Shown here one piece after another: positions 34,029 to 43,259 of a stretch of 64,000 nt of DNA; position 1 is the stretch's first letter, and the number at the start of each line of letters is the position of its first letter. Under the pieces are notes generated by a model. That model saw only the letters and a program-made list of their open reading frames with translations. It was not told where the DNA came from and ran no database searches. The translations under genes were made by a program, and so were the position numbers. Source of the DNA: Streptomyces sp. R41 (GTDB lineage Bacteria > Actinomycetota > Actinomycetes > Streptomycetales > Streptomycetaceae); assembly GCF_041053055.1 (NCBI RefSeq), contig NZ_CP163443.1:9221001-9285000 (forward strand). Reading direction: 5' to 3'.

Positions 34029-34544
34029 CGCGTGGGTCGTTTCCGATCTTCGACGTCGAGCATGCCGCTCATCGGCACCTTTACTCGGAGGCCGGCGAAG
34101 ATGCCGTTGCTGGACCTGGAGAAGATGACCGCGGGTCTGTCGAAGACCTGGTCGGGGTTCCGCGCCCCGCTCCAGGTGCGTAGGGCAGGGCCGACCACCG
34201 GGTCACTATGAGCCCGGTACCAGGCGGGAACCCGGGCGCCGGGGCGGTTGAACCAGGCGCGCGAGGCGGTGATGAGCATCAGGTCCAGTGCCCGGTCCAG
34301 CAGATCTGCTGCCCCGGCTCCTCCCGGATGATCTCCTGGAAGGTCGTCCGGCTGACCGGGCAGGCGCCGGCGCTCGCCCCGATGACAGCCACAGGTGGCA
34401 GGGCGGCGAGCAGCCGGCCGGGGTGCCACTGCCCACGGTGTACAGACCACTCAGTAGGAGCGTGCCGTCCGCGCTTCGGTGTCCCAGGTGCCGGCATCCG
34501 GAGCCCGGCGCAGACCAGTTCCTCGCCCTGTGCGGTCGTGCAGC

Positions 34545-34800
34545 GGCCGCCGTGGTGGATCACCGCCCAGGACGCGTAGGTCGGGGTGAAACACAGCTCG
34601 ACCTTGTTCTTCGCCGCCCAGCGGCGGATGCGCAGTTCAAATCGGCGGAGTGGTTGTCGAGGATGACGTGGATCATCGCTCCGTCGGGGCGGGCCGCGCG
34701 GATCGACCGCAGGGCCGCCCAGGTGTGGTCGATGCCCTTGCGTCGGCGAACCACATCCCACAGCCGGTCGTCGCCGAGCCGAGTGGCAGCCGTGGAAGTA
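34545..34800 (-). pseudogene. IS630-type transposase remnant
   Basis: Two frames read leftward carry the DDE end of IS630 transposases. One has KGIDHTWAALRSI and then MIHVILDNHSADLN; after a frameshift the other has LRIRRWAAKNKVELCFTPTY followed by ASWA. Start and end are missing. The rest of 34029-34974 shows only degraded frames (for example a leftward ALDLMLITASRAWFNRPGAR) and no intact gene. Confidence 0.72.
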
Positions 34801-34974
34801 GGTGATGCCATGAGTGCGGTGGAACGTAGCCGGCAGCCGGTCGGGATGCTTCTGCCTCGCCCAGCGGGAGCCGGTGGTGGGGCGGATGCCCAGCGGGCCG
34901 AACTCGGCGAAGGCGAAGGCAGGGTGCGGCTAACGTGTCCAGCACCTGAGGAACTGCGCGCATCGGAGAAGGTG

Positions 34975-36024
34975 TTGACGGAACGGTCGAACGGATATCG
35001 CCCCACACTCGAGGACGTGGCACGCCGGTCAGGGGTGTCGAAGTCCACGGTGTCGCGTGTGATCAACGGCGAGCCGAGGGTGCGAGCGGCGGTCGCCGAC
35101 CGCATCCGACAGGCTGTGGACGAACTCGGCTACGTACCGAACCAAGCCGCCCGAAGCCTGGTCACCCGCCGCAACAACGCCGTCGCCGTGGTGGTCACCG
35201 AACCGCAGAACCGGCTCTTCGTGGACCCTTATTTCGACTGCCATCTGCGTGGCATCCGGCAGGAGCTTGTCCAACAAGGAGCGCAGCCGGTGCTGCTGTT
35301 CATCGAGGAGCCGGACGACTATCCGCGCGTCGGTAACTTCCTGGGCGGCGGCCACGTCGATGGCGCGCTGTTGTTCTCCCTGCGCACCGACGACCCGTTG
35401 CCTGCCATGGTCGAGCACATGGGCCTGCCCGCCATCTTCGGCGGTCGCCCGGTCGTCGGCTCCGGCCACCGCAGTAACGGCTACACGTACGTCGACGCCG
35501 ACAACCGCGGCGGAGCCAGGGAAGCCGTTCGGCATCTCGAATCACTGGGACGTCTACGCATCGGGACCATCACCGGGCCGCTCAACCAGGCTTCCGCGAT
35601 CGACCGCCTCGACGGCTACCGAGACGTGCTCCTGGACACCCCACCCCATCTGATCGCCGAGGGCGACTTCACGCTGCAGGGCGGCGCCGCCGCCATGGCC
35701 GAGCTCCTCGAGGGGTGTCCCGATCTGGACGCGGTTTTCGTCGCCTCGGACCTGATGGCATCCGGTGCCTTGCGCGTACTGCGGGAACGCGGGCGCAGCG
35801 TACCCGAGGATGTGGCGGTTGTCGGCTTCGACGACTTGGCGCCCATCGCTGAGGCGACGGAGCCACCGTTGACCACTGTGCACCAGGACATCGAGGACAT
35901 GGGACGCCTGATGGCCCGGCTGCTGTTCAAGCGCACAGCGGACGAGCTCGCGCCGCGAGACGGCAGACATCCGCTGTCCTCTGTGGTCACCCCGACACGT
36001 TTGGTCGTGCGGAAGTCCGCTTGA
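34975..36024 (+). CDS. LacI-family transcriptional regulator
   Basis: 349 residues from TTG 34975, six bases after GGAG; GTG 34972 is possible, and the long frame upstream crosses transposase debris. The helix-turn-helix with hinge is PTLEDVARRSGVSKSTVSRV followed by INGEPRV and LGYVPNQAARSLVTRR. The sugar-binding-like sensor contains VDGALLFSLRTDDPLP, YTYVDADNRGGAREAVRHLE, and AVFVASDLMASGALRVLRER. It ends with VAVVGFDDLAPIAEATEPPL and TPTRLVVRKSA. No sugar gene operon is left next to it except the glycosidase-like fragment at 36722-37300, so it may be an orphan. Confidence 0.88.
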   Translation: MTERSNGYRPTLEDVARRSGVSKSTVSRVINGEPRVRAAVADRIRQAVDELGYVPNQAARSLVTRRNNAVAVVVTEPQNRLFVDPYFDCHLRGIRQELVQQGAQPVLLFIEEPDDYPRVGNFLGGGHVDGALLFSLRTDDPLPAMVEHMGLPAIFGGRPVVGSGHRSNGYTYVDADNRGGAREAVRHLESLGRLRIGTITGPLNQASAIDRLDGYRDVLLDTPPHLIAEGDFTLQGGAAAMAELLEGCPDLDAVFVASDLMASGALRVLRERGRSVPEDVAVVGFDDLAPIAEATEPPLTTVHQDIEDMGRLMARLLFKRTADELAPRDGRHPLSSVVTPTRLVVRKSA

Positions 36025-36029
36025 GACAT

Positions 36030-36711
36030 CGAGGGAACTTCGGTGCAGCGGCCATCGGCGAGGCGGGCCCTGTTGCCTGGCCGACAAGGGCCTCGGTGAT
36101 CTGGCGGGTGGCCTGCGCGGCAACACGGGATCGACGGCGGCGTAGACGGTGTAGGCACTCAGAGTCGTGGCCAGGGCCCAGCCGCGGCCCCGCACCCAGG
36201 TGACGTCGTCCACGCCGAGCGCGGCACGGAAGGCACCCCGGCTCCCAGCCGACATCAAGGTGAAGGCGATCGTCAGGTCGCAGGCCGGGTCGCCGACGCC
36301 GAGCCCGCCGAAATCGATGACCGCGCTGAGGCGGCCGTCGACAGTCAGCAGGTTGCCGGTGTGGAAGTCGCCGTGGAACCAGACCGGCGGGCGATCCCAC
36401 CCGGGGGCACTCAACGCCGCGTCCCACAGCTCGGTCATCGCCGAGACGTCGAACACGCCGCCGACCTTCTCGATGGCGGCCCGCGTGGCACGGTCCCGGT
36501 CGGCCAGCGACCCGGCGGCGAGGTCGTCGCGGGCACCCTCATCCGAGATGTCCTCGGGCGAGAACCGCTGAAGGGCGATCAGGAACTCTGCCAGTTCGAC
36601 GGCCGCCCCGGACGAGTCGGCCAGTGCCTCAACGGTCGCCACCTCGCCGTCCAGCCAGCGGGACACCGCCCACGGCCACGGATAGCCGAAGTCGGGTTCT
36701 CCCACCCCCAC
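36030..36711 (-). pseudogene. Aminoglycoside phosphotransferase-family (APH) fragment
   Basis: The leftward frame begins abruptly at GYPWPWAVSRWLDGEVATVE, which is normally about 80 residues into APH proteins. It keeps the catalytic WFHGDFHTGNLLTVDGRLSA and VIDFGGLGVGDPACDLTIAF. It breaks near 36100 (AYTVYAAVDP, then a shift into AAQATRQITEALVGQATG). Both ends are lost, the upstream end at the junction with the rightward glycosidase-like fragment. Confidence 0.75.
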
Positions 36712-36721
36712 CGGTAGCGGG

Positions 36722-37300
36722 ATGGCCAGGGGAAGGCGCGGGGCGAGCAGCTACGCCTCGTGCCCCCTGGACGGGGTGGACTGGAGCCCGTTCGACATCG
36801 TCGGCCTGGACGCCTTCCGGGGCCTGCGCAACGCCGCCACCTACCGCGACGACCTGCGCAAGGAGTTCACCCACGGCAAGCCGGTCGCCATCATGGAAGT
36901 CGGCTGCTGCACCTTCCACGGGGCAGGCGACTACGGCGGCTCGGGCTGGTACGTCGCTATGGAGCCCGAAGGTGTCACCCCCAAACCGGACCTGGTGCGC
37001 GACGAGAGCGAGCAGGTCCGCTGTCTCGACGACCTCATGTCCATCTTCGAAGACGAAGGCGTCGACTCCGTCTTCTGGTTCAGCTTCGCCGGCTACGGCA
37101 CCCCTCACCGTCTGTCCGGACCGGACCCCGACCTCGCCTCCTACGGCATCGTCAAGATCCTCGACGAGCACAGCGGCTACCCAGCCGACGCGCGCACCTA
37201 CCCCGAGAGGCCCTGGGAACCCAAGGAGGCGTTCCACGCGCTCGCCAACCGCTACCAGGCCCTCAAGCAGCAAGGAACGCCCGACCAGCAACGCCGATAA
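36722..37300 (+). CDS. Glycoside-hydrolase-like C-terminal protein, probably truncated
   Basis: 192 residues. VDWSPFDIVGLDAFRGLRNA, KPVAIMEVGCCTFHGAGDYG (a Glu at a beta-strand end, as in clan A glycosidases) and GVDSVFWFSFAGYGTPHRLS suggest the second half of a TIM-barrel hydrolase. The N-terminal half is missing: the first dozen residues are basic and run straight into the APH fragment junction. The start codon is therefore doubtful, and the gene may be a remnant. The upstream LacI-type regulator may once have controlled it. Confidence 0.55.
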   Translation: MARGRRGASSYASCPLDGVDWSPFDIVGLDAFRGLRNAATYRDDLRKEFTHGKPVAIMEVGCCTFHGAGDYGGSGWYVAMEPEGVTPKPDLVRDESEQVRCLDDLMSIFEDEGVDSVFWFSFAGYGTPHRLSGPDPDLASYGIVKILDEHSGYPADARTYPERPWEPKEAFHALANRYQALKQQGTPDQQRR

Positions 37301-37477
37301 CCGATAGCACCTGTAGGGCCACTGAACTTCGCCAGGGGACGCTCCTGCTGCATTGGCTGATCACCAACAGCATCCCTTCTTGAGTCCTGGAGGGTCACCG
37401 AAACCGCGATCCTGAACGGCCGTGGGTGATGTGCTCCTCTAAGACCTGTGGTTTCACCAGGTAGCCAGGGCCTGCTG

Positions 37478-37700
37478 ATGAGGATGGTAGGTCCGCTGCA
37501 GGCACTGCTCGCCACCGGCGAACCGGTCACGGTCGAGCGGCTCGCCGCCCGGACCGGTCGCCGAGATCCGCGACGCGCTGGCCGCCATGCAACACGGAGT
37601 ACGACGCCGAGGGCCGCGTCATCGGCTACGGCCTCACCTTCGATCCGACGCCGATCTCGCTCGTGCCTTCACCGTAGGCGTCCGCGCGGTGGGCCTGCCC
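37478..37700 (+). pseudogene. Alkylmercury lyase (MerB)-like fragment
   Basis: An ATG opens MRMVGPLQALLATGEPVTVE and RLAARTG. After one or two frameshifts come EIRDALAAM, TEYDAEGRVIGYGLTLR-like sequence (DAEGRVIGYGLTFDPTP). This is the N-terminal winged-helix part of MerB proteins. The catalytic cysteine domain is gone. The rest of the gap to 37764 holds nothing clear. Confidence 0.5.
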
Positions 37701-37764
37701 GCAGTCTTGAGCCGGGTGGTCGAAATCGGCTGGCGGGACTCCGGCGCTCGGTCCGGCGCAGAGG

Positions 37765-38337
37765 CTATCCGGGGTTGTCTGCCGGCTCCAGCCGGGCTAC
37801 GTCGAACTCCACACGGACGTCATCGGCCAGCCGCAGTGCGCCGAGGAACGCGGTGTAGGGCTTGATTCCCCAGGTGGATTGCCTGACGATCGCCGAACCG
37901 CGCAGAAGCCCGTCGCCGTTGCCCTTCCCCCGCACCGTCACAGGGTGGGTTCGGCCCTTGATGGTGAGGTCCCCGGTGATCTCGAAGGACTGCAGTGTTC
38001 CTGCGACCAGGGTGGAGCGGAAGGCGATCGTGGGGTGCTGTGCGATATGCAGCAGGGCCTCGCCTGCCAGGGTCCGTTTGATCTCGGCCCGGTCGGTGTC
38101 GCTGAGGGGCTTCAGCCCGCCTGTTCCCTCTCGAACCTGAAGCGAGTCCGTCTCGACCGTCACGCTCACCGACGATCTGCCAGGGTCGCCGACGGCTACC
38201 ACCGCCTCGCCGGACCATCGGGTGGCCTCGATCGTGAGGTCGTGTCCAGCCCTGCGGCCCAGCCCTGCACGCCCGGTCTTGATCAAGAGGCGGCCGGTCG
38301 ACGGTCCCAGCCGATACGTTCCGTCTGTCAGCGTCAC
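37765..38337 (-). CDS. YceI-family lipocalin-like protein (second copy)
   Basis: 190 residues from GTG 38337; the frame stays open upstream but that part is compositionally a shadow. Features: TDGTYRLGPSTGRLLIKTGR, LGRRAGHDLTIEATRWSGEA, HPTIAFRSTLVAGTLQSFEI, TGDLTIKGRTHPVTV and a C-terminal STWGIKPYTAFLGALRLADD. It is distinct from the YceI protein at 14536-15087, resembling the 'YceI, GHDL' subgroup. No signal peptide is seen. Its partner gene is not obvious. Confidence 0.85.
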   Translation of the reverse strand: MTLTDGTYRLGPSTGRLLIKTGRAGLGRRAGHDLTIEATRWSGEAVVAVGDPGRSSVSVTVETDSLQVREGTGGLKPLSDTDRAEIKRTLAGEALLHIAQHPTIAFRSTLVAGTLQSFEITGDLTIKGRTHPVTVRGKGNGDGLLRGSAIVRQSTWGIKPYTAFLGALRLADDVRVEFDVARLEPADNPG

Positions 38338-38698
38338 AGCGCCGAGGGTAGGGCGCGGACGCGGCCGGGCGGTTGAGGCAGCCCGCTTGGCGTGTCCCCC
38401 GCGCCGCGATGATGCCTTGGGGGAGCGCGCAGCCTGGGTCGCTGTGACGGTGACTTCTGCTCGGCGTACCGCGGGACCCGCTGGTGAGGCACGGCGCGGC
38501 GGGGCCAGCACCTGTGCCTGCCGGTCAGCGCTCTCCGAGGCGAGAGCCCCGGGTGGCCGCACGCCGGCGAGTGACGAAACGCATCGTCGGTATGACGACC
38601 GCGTGCCCAGGTCACCGTGGCTTCTCGGCTCCGCGTCCTGAAGCCGTCGGTCTGCCCGACGCCTGTAACAGACGGCTCGGCGCAAGCGGGACGCCGTC
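38338..38698. other. Gap without a recognisable gene
   Basis: Open frames here are long but have arginine- and alanine-rich shadow composition on both strands. I see no ribosome site, domain or RNA structure. Confidence 0.5.
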
Positions 38699-38911
38699 TC
38701 AGGTGCGCGGCACCTCGGAGAGGTGGTGCCTTGCCAGTAAGGCGGCCGCCGCTTCGCTCCCGCGCCGTTCCGCGCTGACCTCGGCGGCAGCCTGCGCGGC
38801 GTTGCGCTGCGCTCTGTCCTCGCCACCGTAAGAGGCGATGGTGAGCAGGCCGTGAAGGGTTTGCTCACCGATGGCCCGCAGCACGTTCTCCAGTGATCCG
38901 ACGGGTAGCAC
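38699..38911 (-). CDS. Small helical protein of unknown function
   Basis: 70 residues from GTG with GGAAGGA five bases upstream. The sequence (LENVLRAIGEQTLHGLLTIA, then RAQRNAAQAAAEVSAERRGS and EAAAALLARHHL) predicts two amphipathic helices. No family is known to me. Codon use is GC3-rich and consistent with a real gene. The gap 38912-39210 next to it shows no gene. Confidence 0.5.
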   Translation of the reverse strand: MLPVGSLENVLRAIGEQTLHGLLTIASYGGEDRAQRNAAQAAAEVSAERRGSEAAAALLARHHLSEVPRT

Positions 38912-39210
38912 GCGAGTTCCTTCCGTGGCAGACCGTTCCGGCGATACGCCAGGCCACCGGAGTGGGTGAAGGACCTTCCGGAATCTCCGGTGCCAAAGCT
39001 ACTCGAGGGGCTGCTGGGTGCCTACGGAAAAGGCGGTAGCGACAGAAGGTGTCGCAAGCCCGCGTGGCTGGGTGACCAGGGGCTGCTCCAGCCGCCCCCA
39101 ACTACGGGCAGTTCCTTCAGGATGCAACTGTCGGTGCCGGGCTGTCACCGGCGCGTGGTGCAGGTGCCGAGACGGGCGTACCGCGATATGAGTTCCAGGC
39201 GCCACTGACG

Positions 39211-39423
39211 TCACCGAGCGCAGCCGACGTCCAGCACCTCGATCACGTCGCCGCGGATGGTGTACACAAGCCAGCACCAGTCACCGAATGCCGCGGCCAG
39301 TCCGGGGACCCGCGCTTTCGGATCCGTGGCCAGAGCGGTGATGAGCGTGATGATCTGCTCGTGCATGTCGTCCGGGACGTCGAACAGCACGTTGGCAGCC
39401 GGTTCGATCAGTTCGACTTTCAT
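39211..39423 (-). CDS. Orphan RelE/ParE-like small protein
   Basis: 70 residues from ATG 39423; a GTG at 39450 is in frame. The layout VELIEPAANVLFDVPDDMHE, a helix with ITALATDPKA, and the strand pair GDWCWLVYTIRGDVIEVLDV resembles the RelE/ParE toxin fold (basic core, YxIRxDVI strand). No antitoxin gene is seen on either side, so it may be a solitary relic or a domesticated protein. Confidence 0.6.
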   Translation of the reverse strand: MKVELIEPAANVLFDVPDDMHEQIITLITALATDPKARVPGLAAAFGDWCWLVYTIRGDVIEVLDVGCAR

Positions 39424-39450
39424 TTCGCGACTTACAAGCAGAGTCCCCAC

Positions 39451-39931
39451 GACCAGAATAAATCCGCCATTCGTCTCGCGCGGGGCTCACGTGTGCCCAG
39501 CTATTGATCGGCGGGGCGCGGCTGTGCGGCCTGCTCCCCGCGACCGGAGTCCATCTGACCAGATGGCCGACGCGGCAGCCGAGCGCAATCAGCCCGCCGC
39601 GACTGCAGCCGATCACGACCACCGTCGCCCCGAATTGCGGGCACAGGGCGCCTGCCCGGGCCGGACGAAGCCGACGCCGCGGACCGGTGACAGTTCTGCA
39701 ACCGCCAGACGCGGCCGCTATCACCTGGGGCTGACGGGTATCTCCTGGGGCTGACGGGGCAACATCATGTTGCTGACAGGTATGGGAAAATGAAATTGAA
39801 ATGTGGAGTGTTCGCGTGAGCATTCCTGAGACGCGCAACATAGAGATATCTGGGGTGCGATCGGCAAAGGCGGCCGGTTGCCGTCTCGCTTGTGGCCGAC
39901 GCGGGTCGACCCCGGTCTGAATGGGGCACCG
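39451..39931. other. Promoter-containing gap upstream of the phosphatase
   Basis: No gene is supported. A leftward frame holds FGATVVVIGCSRGGLIALGC, which might be a hydrolase scrap. A 20-base near-repeat (CTGGGGCTGACGGG) occurs at about 39725-39760. Unusually AT-rich sequence at 39770-39810 is a likely promoter for the phosphatase gene. Confidence 0.4.
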
Positions 39932-41422
39932 ATGCGTATGCATGGCACTGCGCAGGGGGCGGAGGTAGCTGCCGCGGCCGTTGACGCGCATGGTGTCGTC
40001 ACCGCGTGGAGCCGTGGTGCCCGGCTGCTTCTGGGATACGCACCCGGGGAGGTCGTAGGGCACCCGGCGACGGAACTTCTGGCCGCTGGTCTTCCTGATT
40101 CGGCTCGGCGGAGCCTCGCGCGACGGGAGGCGTGGCTCGGAAGGGTTGCACTGCGCCACCAGGCGGGTCGTCCGGTGGAGTCCGATCTGTGGGCCTGCCC
40201 GCTGACCAACGCCGAAAAGCAGGTCCAGTGGTTCCTTGAGGCCGCCATTCCGCAAGAGGGCGGTGAGGGCGTGGACCTGGCGCTGCAGCGCACCTTGCTC
40301 TCGCATCACCGGCCCGCCCAGCTGGCGGTGGACACGGCGACGCGTTATCTGCCGGCCGATCCTCAGGCCGGTGTCGGCGGCGACTGGTTCGATGTCATTC
40401 CTCTCTCGGGTGCCCGTGTGGCTCTGGTTGTCGGCGACGTCGTGGGGCACGGCATCCATGCCTCGGCCGCCATGGGACGTCTGCGCACCGCGGTGCGCAC
40501 CCTCGCCGATGTCGACATTCCCCCGGACGAGCTGCTGACCCAGCTGGACGATCTCATCCTGGAAGAGATCGAAGAGGGGATCGAGTCGGTCGGGGAGGTC
40601 GGTGCAACCTGCCTGTACGTGGTCTACGACCCGGTCTCCCGCCGTTGCACGCTGGCCAGCGCCGGCCATCTGGCCCCGGCAGCCGTCACTCCGGACGGCT
40701 CCGTCGGCTTCCTCCCGCTGGCGCCGGGCCCCCCGCTGGGCGTGGGCGGCCTGCCGTTCGAAGCCACCGAGGCCCAGCTGCCCGAAGGCAGCCTGCTCGT
40801 TCTGTACACCGACGGACTGGTCGAAGCCCGCGACCGCGACATCGACTCCGCACTGCGGACCCTGCTGCGTGTCCTGGCCGAGCCCGCCCCTTCGCTGGAG
40901 ACGACCTGCGACAGCATCCTCAACGAGCTCCTGCCCGGGCGGCCCGACGACGTGGCTCTCCTCGTCGCCCGCACGCACGCGCTGGGCCCTGCCCATGTGG
41001 CCTCCTGGGACCTGCCTGCCGACCCCGCCGTCGTCGCGGACGCGCGCCAGCATGCCGCCGACCAGCTCACGACATGGGGTCTGCAGGAGGCCGCTCCCAC
41101 CACAGAGCTGATCGTCAGCGAACTGGTCACCAACGCCATCCGCCACGCCAGGCCCCCGATCCAGCTGCGGCTCATCCACAACTCCGCACTGATCTGCGAG
41201 GTCTCCGACTCCAGTAGCACCTCACCGCACCCGCGCCGAGCCCGTGACCTCGACGAGGGCGGCCGCGGCCTGTTCCTCGTCGGCCAGCTCACCGAACGGT
41301 GGGGGACCCGCCACACGCTCACCGGGAAGACCATCTGGGCAGAGCAGCTCCGGCCCCTGCATGCCCATGTCCCGCCCTGGCATCTCCCCGTGGCAAGAGA
41401 ACCGCTGACGAGGGTCGGGTGA
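39932..41422 (+). CDS. PAS-PP2C(SpoIIE)-HATPase serine phosphatase regulator
   Basis: 496 residues from ATG 39932. A PAS-like domain (AVDAHGVVTAWSRGARLLLG, about 15-105) is followed by a SpoIIE phosphatase domain (PADPQAGVGGDWFDVIPLSG; VALVVGDVVGHGIHASAAMG; ATCLYVVYDPVSRR; LVLYTDGLVEARDRDI; GRPDDVALLVART, about 130-360) with the metal aspartates in place. A C-terminal anti-sigma-like ATPase follows (ELIVSELVTNAIRHARPPIQ; DEGGRGLFLVGQLTERWG). Such proteins adjust sigma factor/anti-anti-sigma switches in stress signalling. No cognate anti-anti-sigma gene is nearby. Confidence 0.93.
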   Translation: MRMHGTAQGAEVAAAAVDAHGVVTAWSRGARLLLGYAPGEVVGHPATELLAAGLPDSARRSLARREAWLGRVALRHQAGRPVESDLWACPLTNAEKQVQWFLEAAIPQEGGEGVDLALQRTLLSHHRPAQLAVDTATRYLPADPQAGVGGDWFDVIPLSGARVALVVGDVVGHGIHASAAMGRLRTAVRTLADVDIPPDELLTQLDDLILEEIEEGIESVGEVGATCLYVVYDPVSRRCTLASAGHLAPAAVTPDGSVGFLPLAPGPPLGVGGLPFEATEAQLPEGSLLVLYTDGLVEARDRDIDSALRTLLRVLAEPAPSLETTCDSILNELLPGRPDDVALLVARTHALGPAHVASWDLPADPAVVADARQHAADQLTTWGLQEAAPTTELIVSELVTNAIRHARPPIQLRLIHNSALICEVSDSSSTSPHPRRARDLDEGGRGLFLVGQLTERWGTRHTLTGKTIWAEQLRPLHAHVPPWHLPVAREPLTRVG

Positions 41423-41472
41423 GAGACCGGGAATGAGCGCCGCTCGGGCCGCGCGGTGTGGGGCCGACCAGC

Positions 41473-41628
41473 TCATGCGAGAACGTAACCGCGGAGGCGA
41501 ACCCGCAGCGGCAGCTCCGCGGCCCCGGGGCCCGCGTCGAACGCGACCCGGTGACCGCGGTTGCGCACCAGCAGGCCGGCGGGTGCGAAGCGCGGCGAGT
41601 TCATCGTGCCCACGCCCAGGAGCGTCAT
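41473..41628 (-). pseudogene. N-terminal scrap of a metallo-beta-lactamase-fold protein
   Basis: The leftward frame from ATG 41628 gives MTLLGVGTMNSPRFAPAGLL followed by GHRVAFDAGPGAAE, the usual first strands of RNase Z-like MBL proteins, then stops after about 50 residues without any HxHxDH. It is the remains of a longer gene. No other gene is seen in 41423-41837. Confidence 0.55.
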
Positions 41629-41837
41629 GCGCAGGTGCCACGCCACCGCGCTCACCTCCCGCGCGGGACTTGCACCTGCCACCTACCCGTCGGGGGCCCG
41701 TCGCGCCAGCGCTGAGAGGATCGGCCGGCCGGGCGGATCCTCCGGAGCCCCTCCGGCCGTTTCGCTCGGCAACAGCCGGGTAACCGGCCTGGCGAGGGCC
41801 CCGATGCCGCCCACCGCGACCGAGACAGGGAGCCATC

Positions 41838-42143
41838 ATGGGCATCCCTCCCAAAGACCCCGTACCACCAAGTCCCACACCGGCACCCGGACCGGGTCCC
41901 GGTCCGCAACCAGGCCCCGTGTCAGGTCCGGTGCCTTCTCCTGGCGGACCCGATCCCGTGCCCCCGGCGCCGCCCCAGCCCGAACCCGATCTCCAGCCGC
42001 CGCCCGCCCCGCGCCCCGATCCGCATCCTCGGCCCGGCCCGACGCCTGGGACGGCACCGGCCCCGGAGCCCGTCACACGCGAGGGCCGGAGCCTGGGACG
42101 GCACCGGCCCTGGAGCCCGTCATACGGGAGGGCGGCACGCTGA
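41838..42143 (+). CDS. Proline-rich small protein
   Basis: 101 residues from ATG with AGGGAG seven bases upstream. It is almost entirely Pro, Gly, Ala and charged residues (MGIPPKDPVPPSPTPAPGPG onward) and probably disordered. The last 30 residues are altered by a 47-base tandem duplication, which shifts frame and creates the present stop. It lies 21 bases before the release-factor-like gene. I know similar Pro-rich small ORFs from Streptomyces but no function. Confidence 0.55.
   Translation: MGIPPKDPVPPSPTPAPGPGPGPQPGPVSGPVPSPGGPDPVPPAPPQPEPDLQPPPAPRPDPHPRPGPTPGTAPAPEPVTREGRSLGRHRPWSPSYGRAAR
42045..42138 (+). repeat. 47-bp tandem duplication
   Basis: Copies at 42045-42091 and 42092-42138 both begin CCTGGGACGGCACCGGCCC and differ at a few bases near their ends. 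As 47 is not a multiple of three, the second copy is read in another frame. Confidence 0.85.
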
Positions 42144-42164
42144 AGCGCGCTCCGGGAGGAAGAC

Positions 42165-43259
42165 GTGAAGCTGCAGTTCCTCAACCCCCTGTACGAACGC
42201 CCCGGCCCGATCGCCTCCGTCTACCTCGACACCTCCCGTGAAATCGACGAACCCGACCGGGCCATCCAGCTGCGCTGGAGGAACCTGCGGGACAGCCTGC
42301 TCGCCCACGACAGCGACCACGCCACCCTCGACGCCATCGCCGATGTCGTCGGCACTGACCGCGACGTAGTAGGACGACACGGCCAGGCGATCTTCGCCGC
42401 GCACGGGCACCTGCTCCTGGCCGAGGTCCTGCCCGAGCCACCCGCCCACGACACCGCTCGGTACGGCATGCTGCCCGACGCACTGCCGCTCGCTCTCCAG
42501 CACGCTCCGGACATCCGCTACGCGGTCGTCGTTACGCACCGTATGCACACCCCGGAGGCCGACGACGGTGAGGACGAGCTCGAGGTCGCCTACGACACCG
42601 GCAGCTGGCCGATGAGCCGAGTCGCGCCCTCCCAGGCTCCCCAGCGCCGGATACCGGTGGATGGCTGGCCCAAGGAAGCCGAACAGCTCATCAGCGAACT
42701 GGCAGACAGCGTGGACGGGGACGGCACCGAGGTGATCGTCCTGTCCGGTGACCCGTGGGCCACCAACAGCCTCATCCGGCAGGCCCCGAGGAAACTGCAG
42801 GACCGCTTTGTCAGGCTCAAGGACAGCGGCCACTGGCGACCGGAGCCTGGCCGGGCACTCCTGGAGACCGGCCTGGGCACCTTGTTCGCCGGCACGCTGC
42901 CCGACCACGACCGGCAGCGGCTGGATGCCTTCCTCGCCCAGCGGGCCCGCAGCCGAGACGACGTCGAAGGCCTCGCGGCCACCGTGACCGCCCTGCAGCG
43001 TGCCCAGACCCAGGCATTGATACTCAACCCGCCGGTGTCCGCGGCCCCACCTCTGTGGGTGGGCACCGAGCCGACCCATATCGCTCTCTCGGGCGCGGAC
43101 CTGCACGCCTTCGGAGTGCCGTACTACTGGGAGGAGCCCGCAGGCAGCGCGCTGATCCGAGCCACCGCCAGAACCAGGGGCGAGCTGATCGCCGTGACGC
43201 GGGACGCACTGCCTCTGAGGGACGGCCTCGCTGTACTTCTCCGCTACCCCGGCACCTGA
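42165..43259 (+). CDS. Bacterial archaeo-eukaryotic release factor homologue (baeRF family 2, Rv2629-like)
   Basis: 364 residues from GTG with GGGAGGA upstream. The N-terminal part (FLNPLYERPGPIASVYLDTS, then QLRWRNLRDSLL) and the eRF1 domain 2/3-like remainder (GDGTEVIVLSGDPWATNSLI; LETGLGTLFAGTLPDHDRQR; WVGTEPTHIALSGADLHAFG; ALIRATARTRGELIAV) match the actinobacterial Rv2629 group. No GGQ motif is seen. These proteins are thought to act on stalled ribosomes in dormancy or hypoxia. That placement fits the stress-gene character of this region. Confidence 0.85.
   Translation: MKLQFLNPLYERPGPIASVYLDTSREIDEPDRAIQLRWRNLRDSLLAHDSDHATLDAIADVVGTDRDVVGRHGQAIFAAHGHLLLAEVLPEPPAHDTARYGMLPDALPLALQHAPDIRYAVVVTHRMHTPEADDGEDELEVAYDTGSWPMSRVAPSQAPQRRIPVDGWPKEAEQLISELADSVDGDGTEVIVLSGDPWATNSLIRQAPRKLQDRFVRLKDSGHWRPEPGRALLETGLGTLFAGTLPDHDRQRLDAFLAQRARSRDDVEGLAATVTALQRAQTQALILNPPVSAAPPLWVGTEPTHIALSGADLHAFGVPYYWEEPAGSALIRATARTRGELIAVTRDALPLRDGLAVLLRYPGT

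Noticed and set aside
38338..38868. Long N-terminal extension of the second YceI protein
   Set aside because: The extra residues are basic shadow sequence, and the GTG at 38337 fits the family start exactly.
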